Part shown: in pieces, positions 33,601-45,812 of the stretch
Layout: the number at the start of each line of letters is the position of its first letter
Position numbering within the stretch: position 1 is the first letter of the stretch
Assembly (NCBI GenBank): GCA_030052745.1
Contig: JANBVO010000004.1
Location: 186,001 to 250,000 of the forward strand
Source of the DNA: Pleurostoma richardsiae
Taxonomy: Eukaryota > Ascomycota > Sordariomycetes > Calosphaeriales > Pleurostomataceae
Length of the DNA stretch: 64,000 bases
Direction of reading: 5' to 3'
The notes under the pieces: generated by a model
Databases searched by the model: none
Told to the model about the DNA's origin: nothing
The model's input: only the letters and a program-made list of their open reading frames with translations
Program-made: the position numbers and the translations under genes

Positions 33601-34590
33601 GTCCATGGATACAGCAGGCGATATGCCGTCGTGGTTCGACCGCCGGTTGCGCGGCTGGGAGATGGGATTAGTGGAGGAACTCGCGGCGGTAGCCAACGTT
33701 TCGGGGTATCTCACCAGTGACCCTCGAGATCCCAGCATGATATTCTCCCCTTCCAACTCGGATGCCGAGTTTGCGTCGGAGTCCTCGTCTTCGTCCTGGG
33801 TAAGACCCCTGGCCATCATTTCTGGAGGCGGTCTCGTCTTGTCGGGTATGTTGACATTCATTCGATCTCGGGGCCCTGTCTCTGTTACTGAGGAGGGCGA
33901 TTCCAGAGGCAGTTCCATGCTGCTCTCCCCGGTCATGGTGTTGTAATAGAACAGCCGTCCATCGGGAGTCGCCTGTGGTATCCAGAAATCTGCCCGAGAT
34001 CTATCGCCGGTGCCCGCCCCTTCCAACGGCAGGCCTGCGATGTCGTCAGGGTCCGACTCGTCATCGTCAAAGTTATCGTCGTAAGGGTCTTCCATGGGGT
34101 CTTCGAGCACCTGCCCAGCAAGTCCATTCTGACCGTTGTCAATAAGCTCGTCGGGACTCGACACTATCTGGCAATAGTTGCTCGGAAACCAGCCTCTGAC
34201 GCCGTTGATAACGCCGTCCCACCAGCCGCTCTCCAGTTGTGTTATAACTTGGATGACATCGCCTTCGTGGAAACTGAGACTGGTTCGGTCGTCTGCTTCG
34301 TAGTCGTATAAGGCCCGGACATAGACAGCCCCCGGTGGAGCTGTCCCCACAATCCCATTCATGGCTGCCGAGGACGGGTATGGTTGAAAATGCCTGTTGT
34401 TGGTGCGAAAGGATGAGTCGCGGTAGGCGCTGTTGCTCTCCCACGGGGCCACCGCAGCGGTGTCGCGTTGTGCTGCCGCAGCGTGGTCGATACTGTTTTC
34501 GGTGCTGATCGAGAGCTTTGAGCGGGTATTGTAAGCAGTGCTTTCCTGACCGGGAGTAAGTGCCGACACCGAAGTCTGCGTCATGAGCAT
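30660..34590 (-). CDS. cdc25: Cdc25-type Ras guanine nucleotide exchange factor
   Basis: Three exons: 34590-31369, 31319-31103 and 31036-30660, giving 1271 residues. Domains in order: SH3 at about 88-143 (ALYDYEADD, GWWDG, GWFPSNYC); WW-like segment at about 198-228 (WIPQATPDGRLFYYNTMTGE, then a non-Trp end); central helical region; RasGEF-N at about 825-940 (LVEQLTRHDKLDSNF, NTFLLTYRSFTT); RasGEF catalytic domain at about 983-1225 (DIDVTEFARQLTIIESRLYG, IKHFVSVADKCRGLNNF, then GVYLTDLTFIEDG). The catalytic domain is interrupted by two small introns, and both junctions restore conserved motifs. It would activate Ras upstream of cAMP and MAP kinase signalling. The second WW tryptophan appears replaced, so that module may not bind Pro-rich ligands. 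Confidence 0.93.
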
Positions 34591-35299
34591 CGTGATCTTG
34601 CCGTATCGGAGGCGCAGGTGCAGACGGGTTCCTGTTCAAGCCATTCAGCCTTACCAGGAGACGGGCGTCACTTGGGCTTTCAGGAGCGGGCCTGGAATGC
34701 GTGTCTCAAAAAGACCACCGGGGTAGCGTCGAAAGATTACGCATCCGTGTCCACGCCCAGCGCGAAGAGGGCAGAGGATGGATATCCGGGTCGGTCCAAC
34801 GGTCGTCCAGGCGTCCTCCTGGGGGCCGTGTGATGGGAAAGGTGAGAAATGGGTTGCGCGATGGGAGATATGACTGGTTGAAGCCTTGTTCGGTGGGCGG
34901 GTAACTAATGCTGCACTGACGAGTGCAATTCGCTGGTTATTTTTTTTTGGTCGCTTGGTGGGCTGGACGAGATGTGTGATAAAAGCCCGCAATGGCGGAT
35001 TACCTTGTGGGCTTGTCTCCTATTCCCTTGGAGGGTCGAACTTTGCGACTCGGTGCTTCTCGTCGTGTGGTTCTGCCCGCTCGTGCGCCGGTGTTTGCTC
35101 TTCCCTCCTGGGATGCGGTGAGGCCAGAGTCGGAGCTGGGAAAGAGTTTCAAGTCGGGCGATGTGGAGGCAGCGGGCGGTGGGCTCGGTCTGCTTAAGGT
35201 CAGGTCAGATAGGAGGAGGTCGCTTTGGCTCTGCAGAGCGACCGCACAAGCACAAGCACAAGGGCAACAGAGAGGGTCCTGGGTCGGGTCTCAAAGGGG

Positions 35300-36370
35300 G
35301 GCGGGGTACCTAAGTTAGGAGAGTGTTTTAGTGGGCTCTCTCGTAAGTTAAGGTAAGGTAGCTTGGTAGCTCTTGGTGGTCTGTGATTGTGGGCGGGACG
35401 GAGGTGGTGCTGCTGCAGACAAGGATCGAATTTTTGTGAGATGCACCCCGTCCGGCACCGCGATGGATTCAATAGTATGAGTATTGTACCCAGACAGATA
35501 CATACACGCACGGATTTCCGATTTATACGTAGACGTCCCTACCTTTGGGTACCTGTAGACTACACCAGAGTTTAGATGCACGTGCGGGCGCATAAGACGG
35601 ACAGGAGGAGGTACCGTAAGGTCATGTACCTCGAATGCTGTGCGTCAGGGAGGAACCCGAAGCCAACAGAAGCAGGCATGAAGACACAGATCCCGCCTTC
35701 ATTGCGGGCACGGAATGCATACAGATAGGTACCTTGGGTAACCTGACCTACCTGGGGCAGTTACGGAGTACATACGCAGGCGGCCACACGGATTCCTTCG
35801 TCAAGTACTCTGGACGCACTGCTACATACCTGGTAGTACATCCAGTTCTACTTCCCTCTGTCTCCACCACTACCGGACCTCCAAAGATCCATGGCTTGGA
35901 TGGCTTCAGGTGAAGCGCATGTAACGATGTAAGGTACCTTAGGTACGCACGAAGCACCACGAGGGGCCAAATGCGGGAAGAGTGAGACAACAAGGAAGAT
36001 CGTTGGATTGTCCCGCGTCAGTTCCGTGCAGGCGATCCGCGTCTGATAGCGGAAGGAGGGGCAAGCAACCGGTCAGTAAAGTACCAGGTTGGTACCTTTA
36101 CCTATACGGGCAGTAGACTCCATCTCTCAAGTTGTGCTCTCGCCAACTACCTAAGGTAGATTATCTCAGTCCTCTCTTCAAGGCGGCTCTCCTTGCTTGC
36201 TTCCTCCCTCTCTCTCTCCTCCGGAGGGATAGTCAGGCTGTGTCCGTCACATCGATCTCCAGCAGCAGCAGCAACAGCAGCAGCACAGAATCAGAAGTGT
36301 GTGGTTGCATCTGCATCTACCTGACCATTCCTAACTAAGGTATCTAAGGTAAGGTAAGAAGTTAAGGTGG
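35300..36370. repeat. Cluster of CCTAAGG/GGTACC palindromic words
   Basis: Examples are AAGGTACCTT at 35931-35940, GTACCTTAGGTAC at 35934-35946, CTACCTAAGGTAG at 36147-36159, and serial CTAAGGTA / AAGGTAAGGTAAG near 36335-36360. The words recur about eight times in 1.1 kb and only sporadically elsewhere in the window. Confidence 0.6.
36259..36284. repeat. AGC/CAG triplet tract
   Basis: Interrupted (AGC)n run, about eight triplets, in a non-coding interval. Confidence 0.75.
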
Positions 36371-36873
36371 AGGTGGGAGACATTGATTGTACAGTACCAG
36401 TACCAGCGAGGCGTATATAGGGTATGGATCTTGCCTAACATCCAACAACACCTTCATTACTCTCAGAGGACGGAAGGCGTCAAGCAGCGAGGACAGAACC
36501 TCATTCATGAGCTTTCAATTGGCTGTAATTGGTGACATGTTTTATCCGGCGAGTACCAACCATGGAAAGCGATGAAGATGTCAAGTCTTCAGTTCTCAGG
36601 TCCCAAATTCTCGCTTAACAGGACGAGTAACTCGACCTCAAGGTACCCCCTTTAGCCCCTCCTTCCCTGCCTGGCAGAAGGACGCCAAGTCCCCACCCCG
36701 GCGCGATACAACTGCCCAGGGTTCGCGCTAGTCCCCTCGTGGAAACAGCCCAATAGAAACGGTGGTAGGGTTCACTTTTTTTTCTGGGGCGCTCAACGAT
36801 TCCAGAAACCGACGCAGAAAAAGGGGTAGCAGTCTGCTCCGATATCTCGGCCAGGCCCGCACACACCTGTCCT

Positions 36874-36892
36874 CCATCATCATCATCATCAC
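36874..36892. repeat. (CAT)n microsatellite
   Basis: About six CAT/ATC triplets in a non-coding interval. Confidence 0.8.
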
Positions 36893-37500
36893 TATCGCAA
36901 CCCCTCTTGATAAAAGAGCAGGCCTGCGTGGATGAGTTATGCTGCGTTCGTGACCCTTGAAGGCACTTCGGATGTGCCTCCTGCCTGGTTTGTGGGCGGG
37001 TTTCTCCATTCGCCTCGACTTGTCCTCTCGCTTGTCGAAACTGGAGTTAAGTCCAGACGCAGGAGTCGACGGCAATCGGGTGCCACCATGATCCAAGTAT
37101 AGATGCCGGGTTATGAATGTCCTACGGAGTACATTCTAGAATAGTCCTGTCAGGTTTGAGGGACCACGTCGCAAATGAACGTGCAGCATGCATGCCTGCC
37201 CCCCATGCCCGTCATCCTTGGTTCAAGTTGTTGACACGTCCCCTAACTTCCTTCGCGATCTCATGTCGACCCCGTCGCCGCAGCGGAGAGTGCTGTGCCT
37301 GTGTGCGTAGTGAAGCCGGGACCTGACATTTAGATGGACACACTGTGGACGATGCGAAGAGGGGGGATGCCCCTGGCGTCAAAAAATCATCGTCGTGCCT
37401 CGTCGTAACATGATATGTGAAGTGTTATGCTTCTAGGTTGTAAGTTACAGAAGCGGCTGATTCCAACTCAGATAACACAGGTCACACTCAGCAGTCAATC

Positions 37501-40500
37501 GTGAGCCCTCAGCCCCTCCACACCCCGAGACGGAGTCACTTCGCCAGCTTCCCAACGTTTCATACCCTCGACCTATCCCCTCTCAGAGGTGACGTCGTGG
37601 GGTTTCGAATACTACTGGCATCCTCCTTCCTCATCGGGATATCTGCGATTGGCGTTGTGGCTACGCGAGATGGCCGACCCATATTCCTGGGAACACACAC
37701 GGCTTGAAAGGAGCCTTGCAACGTCGTGTGGCCTCTTGCCGTCCTTGTCGTACGGGCATCCCCTTGGGGCATCCCTTATGCCGCGCGGCTGAGGACTGGT
37801 TTGATGCATAATACTCGCCACTTTGTGTGGTCAACTACACAGCCATTATAAGCATTCCAGGTGTGTTCGTACAAGTTTGTTCGTCCTCAGTACAGGCGGT
37901 GAGGCACGACAGAGAATGGCCCGAGCAGGAACTCCCTGGAGCGACGAAGAAGCGAGAGATGACCAATCGTGCGCCATGTATAGAATAGACAATGTCAAGA
38001 GACATGGTAGCCGCCAGCCGCCGCTGCCTCAAGTGGAAAGCTTGAAGAGGAGACAACTAGGGATGAAGAGAGAATCGAGCCTTCGTTTGCGGTTATTGTA
38101 CGCGGCTATTCTCCCACCGCTCGCCGATGCCCGCAATCCTTTTTATCAAGAGGACAACTGTCTCATGACAGATGACTTGTCATACGCCTTGGTGGTCGAG
38201 AACTAGACGTGTAGAGAGTCACAGATGGGCGGCCTCGAAGCTTACCGACCACGGTTGAGAAGTATTTCCGGACATCTAGAGTTGATGCTGAGATGTTCGA
38301 GAGGGATACGCCCGTCAGCCATCTTTCACGGTACTTTGGTTCTGAGGGCCTTGCAAGATAGGATCTTACGAAGACCTCTGAATTCAAAATTTCTCCAAGG
38401 CGAATAGCCCTCGGCTGTGCATCGCGAACCCGATGAAGCTGAAGGAACAATGTACACCTGTATTGACGAAGCGTGGCAACTGTATGTCTTCGTGGAACCT
38501 CGCATGGCGCCCATCCACTCCCGATGGCTGCCGATACACAAATGGTAGGCTGTCGTGCTCGTCTGTGGAAGTTGAGCCAATATCGGCTCCGAGGCGGCGG
38601 GAGTTGCCCCTCGACATGAATAGGAAGGTCCCGCTGCCTGGTCTCCTTCAGGTCACCTGTCCAAGTATGGCAAGTAAATGCAGTCTCCGTGATAGGGGCG
38701 AAGCCCCCTGCTAGGGGAAGAGCCTCTGCCGTGGGGGTTTCTGAACCCTAGCGTGGGGAGCGAGGTAAGTTAAGGGAGCTTGCGGAGGTCTTCGAGAAGA
38801 ATGACTGCTTGTTAAGATCCCACCCGTGCGGTCTCCCGCAATATTGCTAAAGTCTGTGCTTGCCACTCGACATGTCAGAAACACTTATGGCAATAAAAGC
38901 ATATCAAACACATCCAAAGTTCGCTAGTGCTCGGAAGCTGGAGAAAAAGCAAGAGTAGCAGTTAAAAAGAATTGATATCATCAGGTAAGAATTTGATCAT
39001 CGTTGCCGGCAAGATTGTTCCAGCCATGACTACACACATCTCCGGATGGTGGTCCTTTTAGTGCCATTCCTTGATACTATCATTGAGAGCTGTGGCTTTG
39101 ATTTCTAGCCAGGCCTAGGCCGCCTGTGATCCCTTGATAGATTGCGGTCATCTGGCGGATTCGCGAGGAACGCGGAGGCATCTGTATAGATGTGCTCCCT
39201 GCTGTTTAGAGTATGCCCTCTAACTACTACGTAGCGGCGTGCAGACGTGAACGAGCGGTGCTTGCCGGACATGGCGGCTCAGAAAAACTGTGCCCGTCCC
39301 TATATCGTGGCGACAAGGGTCATAACACGTCACTAGTGACGGAGATCGTCAGGAACGGTGGGGTCCTCGCGAGTTTGGTAACCAGCCATCCTGGTGCACG
39401 GGATGAGTTTGTTGGCGCCGGTCATTTTGGAAAGACGTCAGACGACTGCACCGTTCAGCTGGCCTGGAAAGGCGTGTGACTCTCATTCTTGTCGGCCTTC
39501 ATTGTGCGCGTGCGGAGCCCCTTCCTTGTATGTTAGAGCCTGCTATGGAGCAAGCCTTTCCCAAGTCTCTGGCATTGTGGGCCAGACACTCGCTGTGTGG
39601 GCCCCGCCGGTGCCGGATAGTGTACAACTGAACTGCCGCAAATGGGAGAGCAACCCGGAGTAGCGGTACCACATTGGCGACCTAACGCCGTGGGTCCGGA
39701 ACGCTCCCGCGGGCCCGGTGGTTCCTTTTCCCCTGTCCGGCGGGGACAGACCTGTCGTGGAGTCGGGAAAGTTAGGAGAGAATCCCTGGGCCCGAACCTG
39801 TCCGGCGGGCTCGAGGTCCAGGCGGTGACTATGCGCATTGTCTATCCCCACCGGCCTCAGGGGGAGGGTGTTCGTGATCGTAAGATCGGTGGCCCGAACT
39901 GCGACGCTGAGTTGGAAAGGGGCATTACCCGTCTGGTCACACGCGTGCCTTGAAACGTACATTAAGAAGCGCCGATCGGATGCAAGAGCTGTGAGATTGG
40001 GGACATCATCGACGGGCGTTTGGTAGGAGGTCATAAAGTGATTTATGGAGAAGTTCGTCAGAGCCCTGGTGAGTGACGGATGGTCCGAAATTAGAATCCC
40101 GGCTCGGTTTGAAATACCTGCGCCGCGAACGTCCGGTCGTCTCCACGCGCAAGCCCTGTCATCAAGCTCTAAAACTCGCAATACGTGTCAAGGACGCCCC
40201 TCATGTTCAGCGCCCTAGCCGGGCAAGATAAAGAGGCAAGAACTCATTCTACACACCGCAAGATACCAGCAAGGCCTTGAGTGGGACTTGCTGAGCTGTA
40301 ACCTGCGTGCTGTCCATCAGCGCACCTGCAGGATCTTCACCGACATCCCGAGAAGTTCAATACAACGGGGAGGGAGATCGATGAGAATTCTCGGTGCGCT
40401 AGATCTTTGGAATGAATCCCACAATAATCCTCGCTAAGGCGGTCCCGGGGTTGTCTTCCGCGCCCCTGGGCTAGAAATGAAAGCCAATACTCGGGGCAGC

Positions 40501-42540
40501 TGTGGTAAATTGGTGGACAGTACGGAGTAGTTAGCGGCTCCTTACCCGGCTCCTTTTGGAGCACGAATCGGCACTGTATTGTGTACATTCTCCCCTCTCA
40601 GCAGAGTCAGAACGCGCTCTTCTCGTCCATTAAAAAGCAGCGAGCCGTGCCGAACTACGCTAACCCGGAGGGAGCAGCCCACCCGACCCGCGAAGAGCAT
40701 TTCGTCAACGGGTATTAGGTAACTGATGTGTTCACTCAAGGTACGAGTAAGGAGCAGGATCCCGTACGCTGTCTTCCACCTGCTGTAGGTTGGCCCATAT
40801 GAATCGAGTAGACGAGTGATCGTTGAGGGTAGCAAGCAGTTCTGTCGAGGGAGACGGAAGAGTGACGGCAAAGTGCGCAGTGAATCAAGGGATAAGAGAC
40901 CAGACCATGATAGCGGATGCTGGCAGACTGTTGGCTCAGCCAAGACGGTCCCTCTTTTGCTTTTCGCGCGCGAGGAAATCAAGGAAAATGCCCTGAGAAC
41001 GGACGCACGCAAGCAATTCTCACCAAACTTGCCTGAAGGAAGACAGGGTGCGCGACCGAACCAACAGGCCAACAAGCCAGGCGAGATCGCCTTCGCGGGA
41101 CCAGTTGGAGAGTTGCCGCTGGCGGCCAGGGTCAGGTGTCACTGAAGAGCGCGATGTTGGACGTCCACGTGTATCCACGATGAGCCGGCAACGTTGCTGG
41201 CTGCAAAGACGCCGACTTAGAAGACGTCAGGTGAGAAGTGCCGCTTGCGCGCACAGCATGAGATCGGTCAACCCCTCACTTCCCGTAACTTGGAGCTTCG
41301 ACCCCGCAACAACATTGCGCCAGCCCACGTTCGGGCTCTTGTCGTCCATCGGAGGGATTGGCGCAAACGCACAAAGACAGAGATAGCTTTGGCCGGCGGA
41401 TTGCGCTGATGGGGAGGTCATTCTTCGAACCACCCCCACCCGCATTTTCGACCTCTCGCAGTGAAATCGTGCCAGAGTTGTGGCGATGCCTGAGGATTGG
41501 CTCAGGACGTCTGGCGTGGGCCGGCACCAGCCTCACTTTGGACTGCAGTAGCGACGCATTTTGCAGGCAGGCTCATGCAGGTCAGCCATCCGAGTTCATC
41601 CTGAGCTGCGCTCCCCGCTGTACACACTATTTTAGGACAAAATGTCGCCTTAGCTGGAAGACCAACAGCTCTCGGGGACAGCTCTGACAACAGGGGCCGT
41701 TGCAGTAGTCTTGGGCCTCGTGGGGCGCAAAGCCAGCAATGCAGCGAGGCATTGAGGCCGTCATCTGGCGGTATAGACAGCAGTCTGCCATCGCACTCCA
41801 CCTGACTGCACCTGCCCTCTTCGTCTTCCACCAGCAGCGTGTGTGCGGTGAAGGAGAATGATGAGCACGCCGAAGGTATTCCGTACAGTGGGTAGGTGTC
41901 AAAGACACTCTTCGAGTGCTGCCATCGGAGCGCACCTAGTCACTCGCTCGGCCGGCGGTTGTGCGATATCCAAGCATGTGAGTTGAAGGATATACGGATC
42001 AGATATGATTCGAGCCGAAGGGGAGTAGTAGTGGGATAGGGCAGCCCTTCGAGCAGAACAGAACCACCACCACCAGCAGGAGTGCCTCGAGGACAGCATC
42101 CACTGAAGCAGAGTGAGCCGAACAGCGTGAGGGCCGCCCCCTCCAGCCAGCAGCGGGTGTCGTGGCTATCAAACCCCTCCTTTTCCGCGAAATGAGGAAG
42201 GCGGGAACGGGAGTACATCCCCAGTCTGCGAGCGCTCACCGCACTGTGGATCGATACGAACAATAGAGCAGTTTTTGCTACGTCAGTACTCGGTTGCTGG
42301 GCTGGCGTGGGGAGGAGCACTACGTACCACCTTAATGGCTCCCGCATCCCGCTCCGTTCCCGCTAAATTAGCCCGCCGACGTGCTTCTTTCGTGACTGCA
42401 CCCCACATCGATAGGTACCCGTAACTTCCCGGAAAGTGAATGTGGCCTGTTCGTCTCACAGCTGCTGCGCATGGCGCTGAGGGCGAGCAGGGTGGGGCAG
42501 CGCGCTGAGGCCCGCTCGGCGTACCGTGTACCTCCTGCGC
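37501..42540. other. Gene-free interval
   Basis: No gene supported. The longest frames (39543-40181 and 40542-41075, minus strand) carry no recognisable motif. I see no transposase or reverse-transcriptase signature. A compact set of GC hairpins lies at 38695-38751 and a TACGGAGTA copy at 40521. Confidence 0.45.
38695..38751. repeat. Cluster of short GC-rich hairpins
   Basis: Perfect stems: GGGGC-GAA-GCCCC (38695-38707), CCCCT-GCT-AGGGG (38705-38717, overlapping and exclusive with the first), and GGGTT-TCTG-AACCC (38735-38748). CTAGGG at 38711 can also pair with CCCTAG at 38746. Such compact hairpin sets resemble small mobile GC-rich elements or organellar GC clusters. No terminal repeats were identified. 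Confidence 0.6.
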
Positions 42541-43216
42541 GCCTCGTTTGCCTGTTTATTTCCTGGGATGTGGTGGGCTAAGCCTGATCGGGCACAGTCG
42601 CGGTCCCGCCGCTTTTATTTTCTCGGGGGCTTCAATAACAGGCAGTCTGGCACACTGTCTGGTACGTAGCGAGCAAGCTCTCCGAAGCAACCCCCCCTCC
42701 CCTCTTCCTCCCCCCCAAAAATCCACCGGCCACGGGTCTGCCATCCCTCCCGTCAAAATTTCCCTCCATCCCCCTCATTTTTTCCTCCCTCCTCGACACA
42801 AAGAACTCTCAACACCCACCCCTCATTTCCAGCTCCATCTCCATCACTTCCATCGCGAACCACGTCCACAGCGCCTCCCGCTGCACACAATAGTCTTGCG
42901 TCCACGCAAGCTATTCCCCCCCGTCACACGCATTTGGCCCAGAGGCCATCTTAACCAACAACCCACCAGTCCGGTTTTCCATGACCCGTATATCCACACA
43001 AATGAGCAACATCTTCGACGGTCAAGAAGACACACTTTAAAGCCCACGGGAGCGCGTGCGAGCGAGGAGTCGGGGCGATTTCAACTATCGTTCAGTGAGG
43101 GTGTCAAGTTTTGTTTCCGAGTGCCGTTACCGTTGTCGCCGTCGAGAGTCGTCAGCTGTCCGCCGTCTGTTGCGCGTCGCTACAGAAGGACCATCTCCGC
43201 GTGATACACAGTCAAG
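42541..43216 (+). promoter_or_regulatory. Pyrimidine-rich leader of the C2H2 regulator gene
   Basis: Long C/T-rich stretches at 42690-42930 with no ATG between about 42572 and 42980 suggest the transcription start region and 5'UTR of the downstream gene. Only one upstream ORF follows before the start codon. Confidence 0.5.
42981..43040 (+). promoter_or_regulatory. Upstream ORF (19 codons) in the C2H2 regulator leader
   Basis: ATG at 42981 opens a 19-codon frame (MTRISTQMSNIFDGQEDTL) that ends with TAA, 176 nt before the main ATG at 43217. No other ATG lies between. If within the mRNA, it would lower or condition translation of the main frame. Confidence 0.5.
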
Positions 43217-45812
43217 ATGCCGGGTGCAAGCGTCGTAGCTCTGCCCGCCTCCGCATCGTCAACACCGGCCTCGCGAAAGGCCTCACTCGCACCAGAGAGG
43301 AAGTACAAGTGCCAGTTTTGCAACCGGGCATTCAGCAGGAGCGAACACCGCAGCCGCCATGAGAGATCGCGTACGTTATCCATCCAACCTTCTTCATCAC
43401 CCTCCTCGAGAGGAAGCAATTTCACATGCCACCTCGCTGCTCAATACTCCAGCTAATATCAATCCCTACAGATACCAAGGAACGTCCATTCAAGTGCATG
43501 AAGTGTAGAAGTACCTTCGTGCGACGCGATCTTCTCTTGCGCCATGACCGTACAGTCCACGCGAAGGATGGAGGTGTCCCTCTTCACAGCGATGGCAAGC
43601 GTCGTGGAGGACCGAAGGCGCGGACTGTTGGCACACCGTCCAAGTCATCACTTGCCATTGACGCCGCAGCTCTCGAGCAGATCGAAGCCAGCAGCGAGGG
43701 TATTTTCGACGTTGAAACCGCCGCCATGCTGGTAGCTGACCTTCATCACAAAGCCACAGCTGCTATGCGCGGTAATGGCAGCCCCTACGAAGGCAGCCCT
43801 AATGGCTTCGCTTCCAGCGTCATGGAGCCATCGGTTACTTACCCCTCTGGTGCGATCGCCATCCCGCAGTGGGAGACTTTCATGTCCCAGGGATCGGACT
43901 CGAAGTCCCACTCGATCTCGTCCGCTGCATCTGGTTCGTTCGACTCGCAGCCGTCTTTCACGGGTGGCAGCACTGTCCAGCCTCATCCCAGCCAGCTCGG
44001 TCCCATGAACGGTCAGAACGTCAATGGTCTTGTTCCTGCGCTGCAGTCGATGATAGGCTCTGTGCCCGCGTCTGCATCTGGGACTCCTACGCCTCAGTCG
44101 CCCTTCCTCTCGCATCGCGCTCAATCGCCCAGCGGCGCGGCTCAGACGGTTGCTGGTTTCAGGCTGCCCCAGGTTCATAGTGACGAGGAACGCAACATGA
44201 TCCTCGACAACATTCGTGGCGAGGATAGTGAGCACGTCATACCCGAAGGCTTCCGCCTGCCCAACTTGGCGTCTCTCAATCGGTTCCTCTCGACCTACTT
44301 TGGTCTCTTCCACCATCACCTGCCGTTCTTGCACCCTGCTTCCTTTGAGCCGACCAAAGTGTCTCCGTCGCTGCTGCTGGCCGCGCTCTCCATTGGCGCG
44401 CTTTACGCGTTCGATCAGGAGCAGGCTTATATGCTGCACATCGGCTCGAAGGTCCTCGTCAATCAGTTCCTGCAGAACAGAGAGAACTTCAGCTCGCGAA
44501 GATGCCCGCTGTGGACGATGCAAAGCTCTCTTCTCAACATGATCTTTGCAAGCTGGAGTGGCGACCCCAAGGGACTGGAGTGGGCCTGCTCGATCAAGAG
44601 TCTCCTCGCGAACATGGTCGCTGGCAACCGCTACGAGCTAAAGTTGCGGCAGGAAGCCCGTGAGGGCCGCCTGCCCACCCGTGCGGAATGGGTTGAGGAT
44701 GAAGGTTGCAGACGGACGTATTATGCCGTCTACATCTTCTTTGGTTTGCTGACCCTCACCTACAACCACACGCCTGCCATCAGCTTCAATGAATTCGAGG
44801 ATCTCCAGCTCCCGTCCACAGAGGCACTCTGGAACCTGAGGGTCACCGATGACAAGGCGTGGGAAGAGCAGCTCAAGGCCTCACCAGGTGTGACGTTCAT
44901 GGATGCCCATGACAATCTCTTCCAGGGCGAGACTCTCAAGTACAGCGCTTTTGCCACGCGCGTCATGATCAACGCCTTGTTCCTGGAGGTCTGGTACCAT
45001 AAGCGCAGCCCGGAGGCTCTGCAGGATGTTGTTACTGAGTACAAGCTCCGACTGGCTCTAGAGACATGGGAGAAATCTCTGGACCTCTGCGAGCCCGAAG
45101 TTGTGACTGTGCCACTCAGTGCACCGCACAAGGGCCACCCTTTGATCTTCAACGCCAAGGCGATGTTCCGGAATGCCCGGGCTCGCCTCGAGGTCGACCT
45201 CAAGGCGGTACAGGAGGCACTGCGGTACCACGACTCATACGAAGTTGCCGGAGCAATGTCAGCTGCACGTGATCGAGTCAAACGTTCTTCTGAAATGATC
45301 AAGGTGATCCAGGAGTGCTACAATTGTATCGAGACGGCCGTCGTCCAAGGCGTCCGCTGGGTTGCTCGTACTTCGCCGACCAATTGGAGCATCGAGCATC
45401 CGCTCTGCGGAATGGATCTTATGATCATTCTCAGCCTGTGGCTATATCGTCTGGAACATGACGAAGAACCTGCTACTGAGGAGGAGCTCACCATGTATAA
45501 CAAGGTTCGACACCTGTTCGAGAAGGACCTGGACGATCCGTACATCTCGCAGCTGAGCGCGGTTGTGGCTCGTCTCTGGGGTTCCATGCTCGACGAAGTG
45601 GTTGTTTGGGGGTAAGTCGGGACGCTTCCACCACTTCGGTCTTTTTTGTGCCTGATGCTAACAGCCGGTATAGAATCACCCGCCTTATGGGCGATTCGTT
45701 CCGCCACCACTCTCAGGCACTGGTCGGCTACGTGGATGACATTGAGGCGTCCTCCAATGTTTCCACTCCCTCGATGACATCGCAGGGGGCCGATGAGGAT
45801 AGCGTGTATTAG
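43217..45812 (+). CDS. C2H2 zinc-finger transcription factor with fungal-trans domain
   Basis: Three exons: 43217-43370, 43472-45611 and 45674-45812, giving 810 residues. Two tandem C2H2 fingers lie at the N-terminus: Cys32, Cys35, His48, His52 and Cys60, Cys63, His76, His81. They are joined by a TKERPFK linker. The last His codon of finger 1 is assembled across the first intron, which proves the junction. A Ser/Pro/Gln-rich region (about 130-270) follows. A fungal-specific transcription factor middle homology region lies at about 280-560 (FHHHLPFLHPASF, LLLAALSIGALYA, GCRRTYYAVYIFFGLL), the usual regulatory module. The last exon encodes GITRLMGDSFRHHSQ and an acidic end. It is a nuclear DNA-binding regulator by family. 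The target genes are unknown and no neighbour suggests a pathway. Confidence 0.93.

Larger units (their letters stand above)
34591..37500. other. Upstream region of the Ras exchange factor, rich in short palindromes
   Basis: No gene supported. It contains the likely long promoter and leader of the exchange-factor gene. A cluster of GGTACC, CCTAAGG and GGTAAGGTA words lies at 35300-36370. There are also two triplet tracts, and TACGGAGTA copies at 35762 and 37123. Confidence 0.5.

Noticed and set aside
39543-41075. Minus-strand frames of 212 and 177 codons in the gene-poor stretch
   Set aside because: No recognisable family and composition unlike neighbouring genes.
43648-44523. 291-codon minus-strand frame opposite the C2H2 regulator
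   Set aside because: Arg-rich composition and no homology; the plus-strand exon is well supported.
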